A DNA stretch of 64,000 nt from Tribonema minus. Its lineage: Eukaryota > Sar > Xanthophyceae > Tribonematales > Tribonemataceae. Shown in pieces: positions 40,623 through 51,323 of this stretch. How positions within the stretch are numbered: the first letter of the stretch is position 1; the number at the start of each line of letters is the position of its first letter. A model generated the notes under the pieces. It saw only the letters and a list, made by a program, of their open reading frames with translations. It searched no databases and had not been told where the DNA came from. The stretch spans positions 744,001 to 808,000 of the forward strand of contig JAFCMP010000113.1 of the NCBI GenBank assembly GCA_017506865.1, given 5' to 3'. Made by a program: the position numbers and the translations under genes.

Positions 40623-42623
40623 ACGGCGCACGGGATAGAAACACAAACGTAAGCAGTCGCCGCGTGCCTTGGCCGCTTGCGCTGCGTCAGCGATCAGCAC
40701 TACATGTACTCTTCGCGTGCACATGCGTGTGCCGCGTATTTCTGAACCGGAAGTCTAACAGATCATGTGGCTGCTGTTTGCGCGTTCGTGTGCATTTTGT
40801 TCTTGACGTGGGAGGCATGGGATGCTCACGTGCATGCGTATGGACATAGCTGAAGACAGGCCATGACAAATGTGCCCTCGTTTTGAAGTTGCATGATGAA
40901 GTTGCATGACATCACGACATCATGTCAGCACAAAATCTGATCTCTGAGGAACTTCAATGTAGTGTAGTGCCTGTCCACAACTAGCTGGACATGGCTGACA
41001 TGGGGCATCGTCGCATTGCACTCACCGGCCCACAGACGCTATAAGTTGACCAACCGCTATCACCGAGGCAAGTGAGCTCAGTTTTGGCAGCGTCTACAGT
41101 AAGTTCTACTTTCATTGACAGCTTGCTGGTGCTGATGCTCGGCACGCAGCAACAATGGTGCTGATTGCCAATGTTCTGGCTTGCAGCACAAGGGGCATGT
41201 GGCGTATTGCTTTATTGCTCCAAACATAAATCGCCGGGTGTTCAGGTCCAGTGCTGGGTAGGCGCGTTCAACTAGATCTAGTTGAAGTTGTTTCCAAACT
41301 GAAGGCATGTTGCCATAATTTACGTACGCCATGCACCTTGCAGGCCCGAAAGTGTTCAGGCGGCATCGGCTGGGGTGACGGTCTCTCGCGGCTAACATGG
41401 CGTAGGCATTGTGCGAGTATGCATGTCATCCTGCTCTATTGAGCAAAAGCGAAGTGGCTAGTGAGCTGCAAACACACTGTTTCAACACTGGCCATCTGGC
41501 GGCTGTGAGTAGAGGCGTTGTATTGGTCAAAGCCTTGACGCTTGTTCTTTATGTAGTGTCTTCCGCTTGAGGGGCGAAAACCCTATTCTTGTGCGTGAAG
41601 GAGGTCACATGATACCATGCAAAGTGAAGTTCACCCCCTACATAGGTCATTGCATACAAGCGGACAGACACGGCAGCGCGAAGCCCGTGACGCTGGCGGC
41701 AGCGCGCGTAAGCGACATTAGCCTCCTCGTGTACCGGCGCCGCCGGCCGCCGCATTGTCAGGCGTCCCCATGCAGTCGCGTGCAGGCACCGCGTGCCGCC
41801 CGCCTCCGCCCGCCGCAGAGCGCGGGCGGCGGCGCGCGCAGTGCGCAGGCGCGCAGGCGCCGCAGCGCAGGGGCGCAGCCGCGCTGAGTCGAACGCTGCT
41901 GCAGCGGTCGAGCCAGGCTTGCTGCACCATTGACCAGTTCGAGAGGTACACTTCCTCGGTCGTTCCACCATCATTCATAACATACAGGTCGCTGTCGTTG
42001 TTGATGTTGAGGTTCTTGAGTCCACTTTTGATGCGACAGCAGGTGGCAGGAGTGACCGGATTTGAAGGTGTGACGCTGGTAAACACGACCAGCAGCGGCT
42101 AACTGTGTGTGCAGCTTGCCCAGGCTTTGCCGAGAGAGCTCTTAGTCAACTAAGTCAAGGCTTGCCGCATCCCGCTCCCGCTGCTGCCGCGGCTGACTGC
42201 CACCCCGAGCCGACTGCACCGCAGCACAACACAGTCATGTATGACATGTTTGCATTGTTGTAGGCATCTCTAATCCGCCTCATCGCAAGCTATAGTAGCT
42301 CGCCGTCGCGCGAGGCAAGCCATATATACATAGCTCCACGTCATCAGTTGAAAGTTTCTCGAGAGCGGCTTCGAGAAGACCCGAAAAACAGAACAAGCGT
42401 AGCAGCGGGGGCGAAGGCGAAGAGGAGAGGAGGAAGGCGAGAGGTGGCCTCGCTCGCACATCGCTGGCAGCTGCTGCGGCTCAGCAGGGGTTGTGCCTCT
42501 TCGCTAAAGCACAAAATAAGTCGGTGCGATTGAAGCTTGTTGACGAGGTGGAGCGGCGCCCGCAGGACGACTGACGATCAGTGGTCCCAGCATTGCGCCC
42601 TCAGGGCGCAGGCAATCAGCCTG
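40623..42623. other. Intergenic region; two unassigned minus-strand open frames
   Basis: No recognised gene. Two minus-strand stretches look more protein-like than chance. Bases 41398-41078 encode MAYVNYGNMPSVWKQLQLDL and a Cys cluster (YATCPLCCKPEHW). Bases about 42100-41905 encode FTSVTPSNPVTPATCCRIKS, LNINNDSDLYVMNDGGTTEE and VYLSNWSMVQQAWLDR. They may be exons or remnants of unidentified genes. Microsatellite-free, moderate GC. Confidence 0.35.
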
Positions 42624-45600
42624 ATGGCCTCGACGCCTCAGCAGGAGGCAGGCTTGCAGGATGTAGCGGGCTCTGCAACTACGAGGCGACCTTCGGATGT
42701 AGAGATAAAGCCAGTAGCAGCAATAAGATCTCACAGCTTTATTCCAACGCCGCCTCCTGCTCCCGCACGCACCGTACTAGCTGCTCCCATGTGGGCTGCA
42801 GTCGCAGTGGCGAAGCCGAAGTCCTCGGTCAAAGAGGAGCCTCAGTCAGGCCCTTCTGCAGCAGGTCAAGCTGCCGTGATAAAGGGGTCGCTTCAGCAGC
42901 AGCTCGCAGGCAAGCCACATCAACATGACCCTGTGTTCTCGAGGAGCAATAAAGCTGATTTAGGCGGGACCTCAGCAACAGCGGGTCAAGAAAGCCATCA
43001 GGGTCGTGGCGCAACGGGTGAAAGGGGTCCGCGGCCGTCAAGCGTAGACATCACACCCCCCTCGGCCGCTTCAGCAGCAGGCCTCATGTCGCCGCCGGGC
43101 GTGTATGCTGCCGGCGACTGGCGGTCAGATGCGCATTTAGCTGACCGCCGCACCATTGTGGCCACGATAGAGACGCTGTTGCCCATCCCCGGACGATGCA
43201 AGTCGGAGTGGGATGCGAAGAAGCGGACGCGGGCGATGGCGCGTCGGCTAGAAGAGGGCCTTTACGCGCAGGCGGTGTCCTTCGAGGAGTACAATGACCT
43301 CGACACCCTGCACCGGCGAGTGCAGGACATGGCAACAGCAATCGCGCAGGCGAAGCGCACTGCGCAGGGGGAGGTGCCGCCGCCGCCACCGCCGGTCGCC
43401 GGGCGCGGCGCCGACCAGTCTCCGGCGCAGACCACCGCGGAGTCCCCGCATTCCATACGGGGGACGGTGGACAGCGCGGAATGGGAGGCGCACCACGAGG
43501 CCATCGTCGCCGCCTCGGCATTGCTCAGCAGCCCACCCGCGCCAACAGCCGAGCAGCAGCAGGAGGAGCACACATATGGACGCATGGATGACACAGATGC
43601 CAGCATCAGCAGCGTAGGCCGCGACGCTCGCTCCGAGCCCGGCGCCGACGCCGCCGTCGCGAGCGACACCTTCGAGGCGACGCTGTCGCCGGTGACGGAG
43701 CAGGCGCGCAACGCGCGCGCGCGCGCGCCGCCGCCGCCGCCGCCGCCGCGGCGCGCACGAGCCGCCTGCGCGAGGCGAGCGCAGCGGCAGCGCTGACCGA
43801 CGACAACGACGACGCGTCGTTCTGGCACATGAGCGACGCGACGTCAGATGCGCCGCAGGGCGCCGCGCTCGCCGTGTCGGACGCCGCACGCTCGGACAGC
43901 ACGCCGCACACGCTGTCGCCGCTGGCGGCGGAGGCGCGGTGGGCGTCGGGGAGCTCCGGCGGGCCCGGCGGCGCGCAGTCGGACGAGGGCGGGTCCGGCG
44001 GCGGCAGCGCGGCGGCGCGCTCCTCGCTGTCGCCGCCGCCGCGCTCGGCGGCAGCGGCGGCGGCCGGCGCCGCAGCGCTGTCCGCCGAGGAGGGCTGCGG
44101 CGCCGCGGCGGCGGCGGCGGCGCCGACGCACCAGCGGCACACAAGCGACGCCACGGTGGACACGGACGCGTCGTACTACGACACGCTGGACGAGGCAGAC
44201 CGCATGCTGTCGGAGTCGGACATGGTGTCAGCGGCGGGCACGGTGCACACGTCGGCGACGGCGGCGACGGTGCGCGCGAGCGTGCCGCCGCCGTACGCTG
44301 CGACTGCCGCGGCCGCACTTGCGCCGCCCGCTGCGGCGCTGTCGCCGGCGTCGGCGCAGGCGGCGTCGATCGAGGCGGCGTCGGCGGAGGCGGCGTCCGT
44401 GGCGACGGCGCTGGCGCCGGCAGCGACGGCGGCCTCTCTGATGGCGCCCCTGGCGAAGGCGTCTGCGGGTCCGCGGCCGGTGTCGACAGTGGCGCGGCCA
44501 CGCTCTGTGTCGACGGCAGCGGCGTCGGCACCGCGATCGTCTCTGTTGCCAGCGGCAGCAGCAGCGGCGACAGGCACTGTGGCGGCGGCGGCGCCGCGGA
44601 CGGCAGCAGCGGCGCCGCTGGTGCTGCGGACGGCGGCGGCGGAGGCGGCGGCACCGCGGCCTGCAGCAGCAGCGGTGGCGGCGCCGCGGCCAGCGTCGGC
44701 GCCACGACCCGCGCCGCTGAGGAGACCGCCGATGGTGGAGCCCGCGGGGCCGGCACCGCTCGCGGAGGAGCAGTGGCGCTCGGAGGCGCACGCGGCGCAC
44801 CGCAAGCGCATGGTCGCGCGCATCCTGGAGCTGCTGACGTCGAGCGGCAAGCGCCAGGGGCCGGAGTGGCGGCGGAAGAACCGCGTCATGGCGCGGCGCC
44901 TCGAGGACGCGCTGTACACGGACGCGGCGGCGTTCGCCGAGTACGACGACGACGCGACGCTCGCGGCGCGCCTGCACGCCGTCGCCATGCAGTTCACGTC
45001 CGACGCGGCGCGCGCCAAGCGCATGAGCGACCGCGCGCGCGCCGCCGTCATCGCCGCCAACGAGCCGCGCGCGAAGCCCGCGGCGGCGCCGCACAAGGCT
45101 GCGAAAGCGGCGCAGTCCGCAGAGGCGGCGGCGGCGGCGGCAGCGGCGGCGCCGCATCAGAGGAGCCCTAACGCGCGGCCGTCCTCCGCACCGCAGCCGT
45201 CGCTGCACCGGAGCCCACGGCCGGTGCTGACGGCAGCGGCGGCGGCGGCGGCGGAGGCGGCGGCGCAGCAGCGGAGCGCGGCGGCGGCGCCTCCGCAGCA
45301 GACGGCGGCGCAGGCGCTGAGGCCCGTGCCCGCGCCGCACCACACGGTGGTGCCGGAGCCGCCGACGTGGCACGCGACGGCGCGCAAGGCGGCGGCGGCG
45401 GCGGCTGCGGGAGCGCGGCCGCGCGCGAGCAGCTCGGCGGCGGCGGCGGCGGCGGCGCCGTCGGTGGCGCCGCTGACGCACGTGGAGCGGCGGCGCGCGG
45501 GCCTCACGCTGCGATCGGACTCGCTGGACTCATCGGTGCAGAGCGGCTCGTCGTTCGGGTCACCGCTGGCGGACGTCTCGCCGAGCAACTGGAGCTCGCT

Positions 45601-45655
45601 GCGTGCGATAGCGGCGGAATTTCCGGCGGTGCCGGGGGGTTCGATACGCCCATGA
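42624..45655 (+). CDS. Two-KIX-domain protein (KIX family), apparent frameshift in a GCC repeat
   Basis: The first half (ATG at 42624) has KIX 1 around HLADRRTIVATIETLLP, MARRLEEGLYAQAVSFEEYN and LHRRVQDMATAIAQAKR (about 43110-43360). Its frame ends at 43796. The second frame is coding from about 43720 (LREASAAAALTDDNDDASFW then HMSDATSD) to the stop at 45655 and has KIX 2 around HRKRMVARILELLTSSGKRQ, MARRLEDALYTDAAAFAEYD (about 44760-45030). The frames overlap across a CG/GCC-repeat run at 43715-43755, so a one-base slip (assembly error or mutation) probably splits one gene. The linker and C-terminus are Ala/Ser-rich, ending EFPAVPGGSIRP. It has no HAT or TAZ. These KIX domains are more diverged from the CBP KIX than those at 20.8-27.2 kb. 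Confidence 0.72.
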
Positions 45656-47932
45656 CGCCCCCCTTTTTCTGCGCGCGTGCGCACGTAGCGGGTGCATTTT
45701 CGCTGTGCCAGCCCCCTTTAGACCTGGGGGGCTGAGCGCTGCAGATCTTGTCGCCACATACCTACCTACCTAGTACACAAGGACACATAACCCCTCATTA
45801 CAGCCCCCCGGCCCCCCCATCAGTTACGGAAGTAGAGGGAGGCTGCCAGTCGCCATGTCGTCGCACGCCACAGTAGCAGTAGCCTATGAGCGAGCGTAGT
45901 GTCATTGCCGCTGCCCATGGTGCTTCACTTTGCTGAGCGCGCCGGGCGCCCCCCACCTCTCCCCCGAGGGGGGGGGGGGGGGGTGCACGGCCTGAACAAG
46001 TTCAAGTTGAACTGCACACGTGTCGATTGAGGGGGCGTCACCACTAGCGCCGCGCGCAGACAGCAGGAAGTACGGCGAGGGGCAGCGGAGGGCGCCCGCC
46101 GCGCGCGGATTCGGTTTCATGTTCCGCCGGTTTGTTGAGTCGGTACATAGGTAGCGCAGGCGCGGGGCCGGCTGGCTTTTGCCGCCGCCGCCGCAGTTGC
46201 GTGTGTAGACGCGGGGCGCTCCGTCGCGCGTGGCACGCGCGCGCGCGCAGAGACTCTGCGCGCGCACGCGCTCTCGCTGCGGCGGGCACCACTCGCCCCG
46301 CACGCAGGGATCGAGGCCGCGCCTCTCCCCGCCCACTTTTATGTAGCGCCCCCCCCCCCCCCTCCCCCACACTGCGTCATAGGAAGGCAGCAGAAAGGAA
46401 GCGTACTTCTTAGCCCCCCCCATTCGCTCGCTGCACTCCCCCTTTGCTGGCGCCACGTGTGTCACAATACCACTTTCACTCTCTGCAGTAGCAGCAGCAG
46501 CGGGGCGCCGAGGCGCCGGCTTCCACTTGAGTTCCATGTTTGTTTGCGTGCACGCTGCACCGCCATTCGTCGCGCTGCGCTGGTGCCGCCGCCGCAAGGG
46601 GCGTGACATGCTGGTGCCTGCATACATGCACACATATATGCATACATGCACACATATATGCATACCCGCAGATGTACATACACTGGTTTTCATGCATGAA
46701 GCTGCTTGATGTGGAAGTGCACACGCGTTGCTCCTCGAACCATGCCTTGAACCCACCACACGGTGCGGAGCTGCATGCCAGTCACTGGCGCCATTTTCTG
46801 AGCGTACTTGGACGATGTTCTGCTTGGTCATGAGTCATGTCATGACAGTACATAGCCACAGAAACATCAACGCTAAAAGTGTCGTGAATCACAAAGAAAA
46901 CTCTTCAAAACAACCCTATAATTCATTATCAGAGTCATGAGCCAAAACTCCCCTTTTCCAACTTCAAGCTTGTCGCATAACTATCAAGCATAACTTCCAC
47001 TTGAACTTAACCAACGCCTGAAGCACGAGGGTGACGGGGGCTTTCATTCCAGTTCCAGGCCTAGGCTGAAGTCGAAGGGTAAGTTGCCTGGCCCCGGCAT
47101 CAATTTGTTGCCTTCTTGTTGTCGTCTTTCGCCTGTACGCTCATGCTGCGCCATATTTGGAGCACAGGGCACGGCGCGCAGGCGTCGAGCCGTCGTCGTC
47201 GGGGGCAAGTCATGACATCGATGCTAGGCAACTCATGGCTCGACACAGACGCGACTCCGCGTTGCATTGACTATGCTCTGTGCTGTTGTGAGCTCTATCC
47301 TGAAGATACAGTCTGAGTTCGTTCGTTCGCTGCGCAGGCCTCTACACGACCGTGCTTACACCGAAGATCTTTCACCTACACTCCTCCCCTGTTCGTTCCG
47401 CCTCCTCTGGTTGTTCGCTTTGTTAACGCATGCAGGGTGCTTCGTTGTTAACCTTGCACGCCAAGCCTCGACTGGTCTGCCCAAAGCCGACAAGCAGTGT
47501 TGCGAGCCTGATAGCAGGCAGACGCCTGTGACAAGCGTGCCGTTTCCAGGGGCGGTGACACACGAGCCTAGGCAAAGGAGCACAGTTTGTGTCTGGTCAC
47601 AGGAACGCACGCGCTGCAAACACCACCATCTGCGTCAGCAATGAGCGCTGCTGCAGAGCAGGTGGCGGTCATGCAGCATGACAAGGCGCCTCTGACCGGC
47701 AGGTGGCAGGCAAACGACGACATGCCGCACCGCAAGAAGATCCTGTCGCGAATCCTCGTGTACCTGCGGCAGCACAGGCGGAACGTGCGCCCGGAGTGGA
47801 TCAAGAAGGTGCCGCTCATGGCGCAGCGCCTCGAGGACACGCTGTACCGTGACGCCGCGTCGTTCGCCGAGTACAACGACATGAACACGCTGCGCACGCG
47901 GCTGCAGGCGCTGGCATCGCGCCTGAGCCACA
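45384..47932. repeat. Right arm of the 2.55-kb inverted duplication
   Basis: Reverse complement of 26938-29496. It carries the C-terminus of the gene ending at 45655, about 2 kb of non-coding DNA, and the 5' flank plus first 97 codons of a KIX gene (from 47641). At 47932 homology to the left arm stops abruptly within codons (…RLSH), and homology to 42594 onward begins. Confidence 0.85.
45656..47640. other. Non-coding part of the right inverted arm
   Basis: Mirror image of 27282-29223. It includes the uninterrupted retrotransposon target site near 46670-46680 (GATGTACATACAC variant) and CATACATGCACACATATATG repeats. Open frames such as 46831-45902 on the minus strand are Arg/Pro-rich. They match open frames of the left arm but have no recognisable domain. 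Confidence 0.5.
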
Positions 47933-47964
47933 TTGCGCCCTCAGGGCGCAGGCAATCAGCCTGA
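47641..47964 (+). CDS. Chimeric short KIX protein
   Basis: The ATG at 47641 starts MSAAAEQVAVMQHDKAPLTG and encodes one nearly complete KIX ([40 protein letters not shown]). At codon 97 it runs into the start region of another KIX gene in a different frame and stops after IAPSGRRQSA. The result is a 107-residue single-KIX protein, the smallest here. Up to the breakpoint it is almost identical to 27227-26938. It may be expressed, as the full 5' flank is retained. Confidence 0.65.
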   Translation: MSAAAEQVAVMQHDKAPLTGRWQANDDMPHRKKILSRILVYLRQHRRNVRPEWIKKVPLMAQRLEDTLYRDAASFAEYNDMNTLRTRLQALASRLSHIAPSGRRQSA

Positions 47965-49007
47965 TGGCCTCGACGCCACAGCAAAAGGCAGGCTTGCAGG
48001 ATGTAGCGGGCTCTGCAACTACGAGGCGACCTTCGGAATGTAGAGATAAAGCCAGTAGCAGCAATAAGATCTCACAGCTTTATTCCAACGCCGCCTCCTG
48101 CTCCCTTACGCACCGTACTAGCTGCTCCCATGTGGGCTGCAGTCGCAGTGGCGAAGCCGAAGTCCTCGGTCAAAGAGGAGCCTCAGTCAGGCCCTTCTGT
48201 AGCAGGTCAAGCTGCCGTGATAGAGGGGTCGCTCAGCAGCAGCTCGCAGGCAAGCCACATCAACATGACCCTGTGTTCTCGAGGAGCAATAAAGCTGATT
48301 TAGGCGGGACCTCAGCAACAGCGGGTCAAGAAAGCCATCAGGGTCGTGGCGCAACGGGTGAAAGGGGTCCGCGGCCGTCAAGCGTAGACATCACACCCCC
48401 CTCAGCCGCTTCAGCAGCAGGCCTCATGTCGCCGCCGGGCGTGTATGCTGCCGGCGACTGGCGGTCAGATGCGCATTTAGCTGACCGCCGCGCCATTGTG
48501 GCCACGATAGAGACGCTGTTGCCCATCCCCGGACGATGCAAGTCGGAGTGGGAGGCGAAGAAGCGGACGCGGGCGATGGCGCGTCGGCTAGAAGAGGGCC
48601 TTTACGCGCAGGCGGTGTCCTTCGAGGAGTACAATGACCTCGACACCCTGCACCGGCGAGTGCAGGACATGGCAACAGCAATCGCGCAGGCGAAGCGCAC
48701 TGCGCAGGGGGAGGTGCCGCCGCCGCCACCGCTGGTCGCCGGGCGCGGCGCCGACCAGTCTCCGGCGCAGACCACCGCGGAGTCCCCGCATTCCATACGG
48801 GGGGACGGTGGACAGCGCGGAATGGGAGGCGCACCACGAGGCCATCGTCGCCGCCTCGGCATTGCTCAGCAGCCCACTCGCGCCAACAGCCGAGCAGCAG
48901 CAGGAGGAGCACACGTATGGACGCATGGATGACACCGATGTCAGCCTCAGCAGCGCAGGCCGCGACGCGCGCTCAGAGCCCGGCACCGACACCGCCGTCG
49001 CAACCCC
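47964..49007 (+). pseudogene. Decayed copy of the KIX gene at 42624 onward
   Basis: Bases 47933-49007 are a direct copy of about 42594-43660. A one-base insertion near 48034 (CGGAATGTAG versus CGGATGTAG) shifts the frame and a one-base deletion near 48228 restores it. A third indel (one extra G near 48802) after the KIX domain ends the frame at 48932. The KIX itself remains readable (MARRLEEGLYAQAVSFEEYN). Similarity ends at about 49007, after SEPGTDTAVAT. Confidence 0.75.
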
Positions 49008-49512
49008 TGGTCAGCGACCGGCATCTCAAATGTTGATTGGCGACTGAACAAACATGCCAGTCCCTCTCCCCTCTTGACATCAGATGTCAAGTACACGAAC
49101 GACCGGCGGAGCGGAGGCATCATCAGAGTGTTGTCCCATTCTGCAAGCATGTTGCTGTACTGTAGACAAGACTCAAGCGCATTGTGAGGATCAGTGCTGC
49201 TTACGCCCGACATTGATGTGAATGTCAACCGTACTCTTCTGGGTGGTTTGTGCTGTGTCATCAGAGAGGCAACAGCAGCAGATGGCCTGTCGAAGCTGAT
49301 CCAGCTCAAGCAGCTTACACCAAACGTTTCGATGAACATGCGTGAAGGAATTGGAGGGCTAGTGATGCTGTGCACACGCATTGAGAGCACAAATGCGACA
49401 TGCCACCAGGCGCAGAGGCACCGCAGCCAGACTCACAATTTAGAGTCTTCAGTGATGAGCTGCGCTTTTCACATGACTCGCGTCGCCCGCTCAACCCCCC
49501 CCCCCCCAACGG
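49008..49512. other. Intergenic; unassigned plus-strand frame
   Basis: The plus strand encodes SDVKYTNDRRSGGIIRVLSH and then, after one stop, VLLTPDIDVNVNRTLLGGLC, IREATAADGLSKLIQLKQL and VSMNMREGIGGLVMLCTRIE. The amino-acid mix is balanced and unlike the surrounding Ala/Arg shadows. It may be an exon or remnant of an unidentified gene. No family recognised. Confidence 0.3.
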
Positions 49513-51323
49513 TCACCCCAGATGCGCAGGGCCACTTGCCCCCAGCCCTCCCCCTCTGAGCCCACCTAGTCGGTGCTTGGCGTCAAGCTTGAGCCTGCCC
49601 AGCCTGAGACTCCCCCCCAACTTGACGGTGGCGCCGCCCGCAAGCCGCGCCAGCAGCGGCGGCGGCTGGCGCTGCCGCCACTCCCTGCGCTCCCGCTCGC
49701 GCCGCTCGACCTCCAGCTGCGCCTCCGCCAGCAGCTGCGCGTGCCGCCGCTGCGTGCGCACCGCCGCCGCCGCCGCCGCGTCCGCCGTCGCCGCCGCCGC
49801 CGCGGCGCGGCCCCTGCGCTCCGCGTCCCGCGCCGCCGCCGCGACCTCCGCCGCGGTGGTCGGCGCGAAGGGCTGCTTGGCGTGCGTGAGGCGCGCGCTG
49901 TGGGCGTGGTCCGCGGCGAAGCAGCCCGCGCGCCCTATCACGCGCGCGCTGCAGTAGACGGTGCCGCACGGCACGCACTGTGCGTCCGCGCGCTTGCCGC
50001 ACATGCAGCACTTGAGCGCGGTCTCGGCGGCAACGTCAGCGTCAGCGTCGCTGCTCGAGGACCAGCCCTGCTCCGCGAGTTCGCTCGCCACGCTGCCGCC
50101 GCCGCTGCCGCCGTTTGCCGCAACGCCTGATGCGCCGGCGGCGGACGCGGCGGGCGGCTTGGCGGCGCGGCGGGCGGCGGCGCGCACGGCGCACTCCCTA
50201 CGGTGCCCGAACCGCTCGCAGGAGTCGCACAGCCGCTGCGCGCACAGCTCGCACGCCGTCTGCGACCAGCGCCGCACGCACCGCGCGCAGCGCTCGGCGC
50301 CGCCGCCGCCGCCGCCGCCGCCGCCCTCCAGCGCCGGCGACCACGCGTGCTGGCGGCGCCGGCCGTGCGCGTGCGCAGCCTCGAAGCACGGCGCGCAGTG
50401 CGCCGCGGCGCAATCGCCGCAGGAGCGCTCCGCGGCGGCACGCGCGCACACCGCGCACGGCACCGACAGCGGCGCGAACCCGTCCCAGACGTGGCGGCGC
50501 CGCCGCCCGCGCTGGTGCGCGGCGTCCCAGCACGGCGCGCACAGGAGCTCGTTGCAGGCGCCCAGCGCCGCCAGCAGCGCGCGCCGCGCGGCGAGCCAGA
50601 AGGCTGCGCGCTGGTGCGCAGCGCTGCCGGCGGCGGCAGCGGCGGCAGCGCTGGCGCCGCCGTCGCGCTCGGCGTCCCTGGCGAGCGCCGCCGCGCACTC
50701 CGAGTAGATGGCGGCGAGGCGCTGCGCGCTGTACGGCAGGTGGCAGCGCTTGACGAGCGCCACAAACTCCTGAGCGCTGACTGCGTACGCTGTGGTCGGC
50801 GCGCGCGCTGCCGTGGCAGCAGCCGCTCCGCTGCCGTTGCCGACAACGTCTGCAGCGGCGGCGGCGCCTTTGGCGGCGCTGAGGACCAGCTGGTCGAGCG
50901 CCGCGCGCGAGCGCGCGCTCAGCGCGAGCCCACGGCAGTGGCGCGTTGCCGGCACGCCGCAGGCCTCGCAGAGCAGCACCGCCGCCACCGCATCGAGCGC
51001 GATCAACTGGTAGCCGTGCGCGTGCAGCGCGCCGTCGGCCGCGTGCCTTTCCACAAAGCAGCTGAAGCACAGCGCGCCGCCACCGCCGCCGCCGCCGCCG
51101 CTGCCGGCAGGCCTGGCAACGGTGGGATCGGGGCACACCTCGCAGCGCCGCGTTGCCCTCTCCTCGGCGCATGCGATGCACATGCCGTCGGCTGCAGCGC
51201 TCGGCGCCGGCGGCGCCGCGGCGGGCCTGTCGAGGTCCGGCCACGCCTGTATGAGGCGCTGCGTGGCGGCATCGCGCACCATGGGGCGGCACGGCTCAGG
51301 CGGTGCCTCCCACTGGCTCACTC
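49513..51323 (-). CDS. Last exon of the IQ/WW/B-box gene: WW end, B-box-like fingers, coiled coil
   Basis: The exon begins VSQWEAPPEPCRPMVRDAAT, completing the WW domain. Cys/His modules follow: CIACAEERATRRCEVC with CFSCFVERHA; a half-module LLCEACGVPATRHCRG; CAPCWDAAHQRGRRRRHVW; CAVCARAAAERSCGDCAAAH with CAPCFEAAHAHGRRRQHAW; CARCVRRWSQTACELCAQRL; and CCMCGKRADAQCVPCGTVYC. The pattern C-x2-C-x7-C-x2-C-x4-C-x2-C-x4-H is B-box-like and repeated. A charged Ala/Arg helix (AEAQLEVERRERERREW) precedes the Gly/Leu-rich tail and the stop at 49513-49515. The long plus-strand frames here are antisense shadows. Confidence 0.72.
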
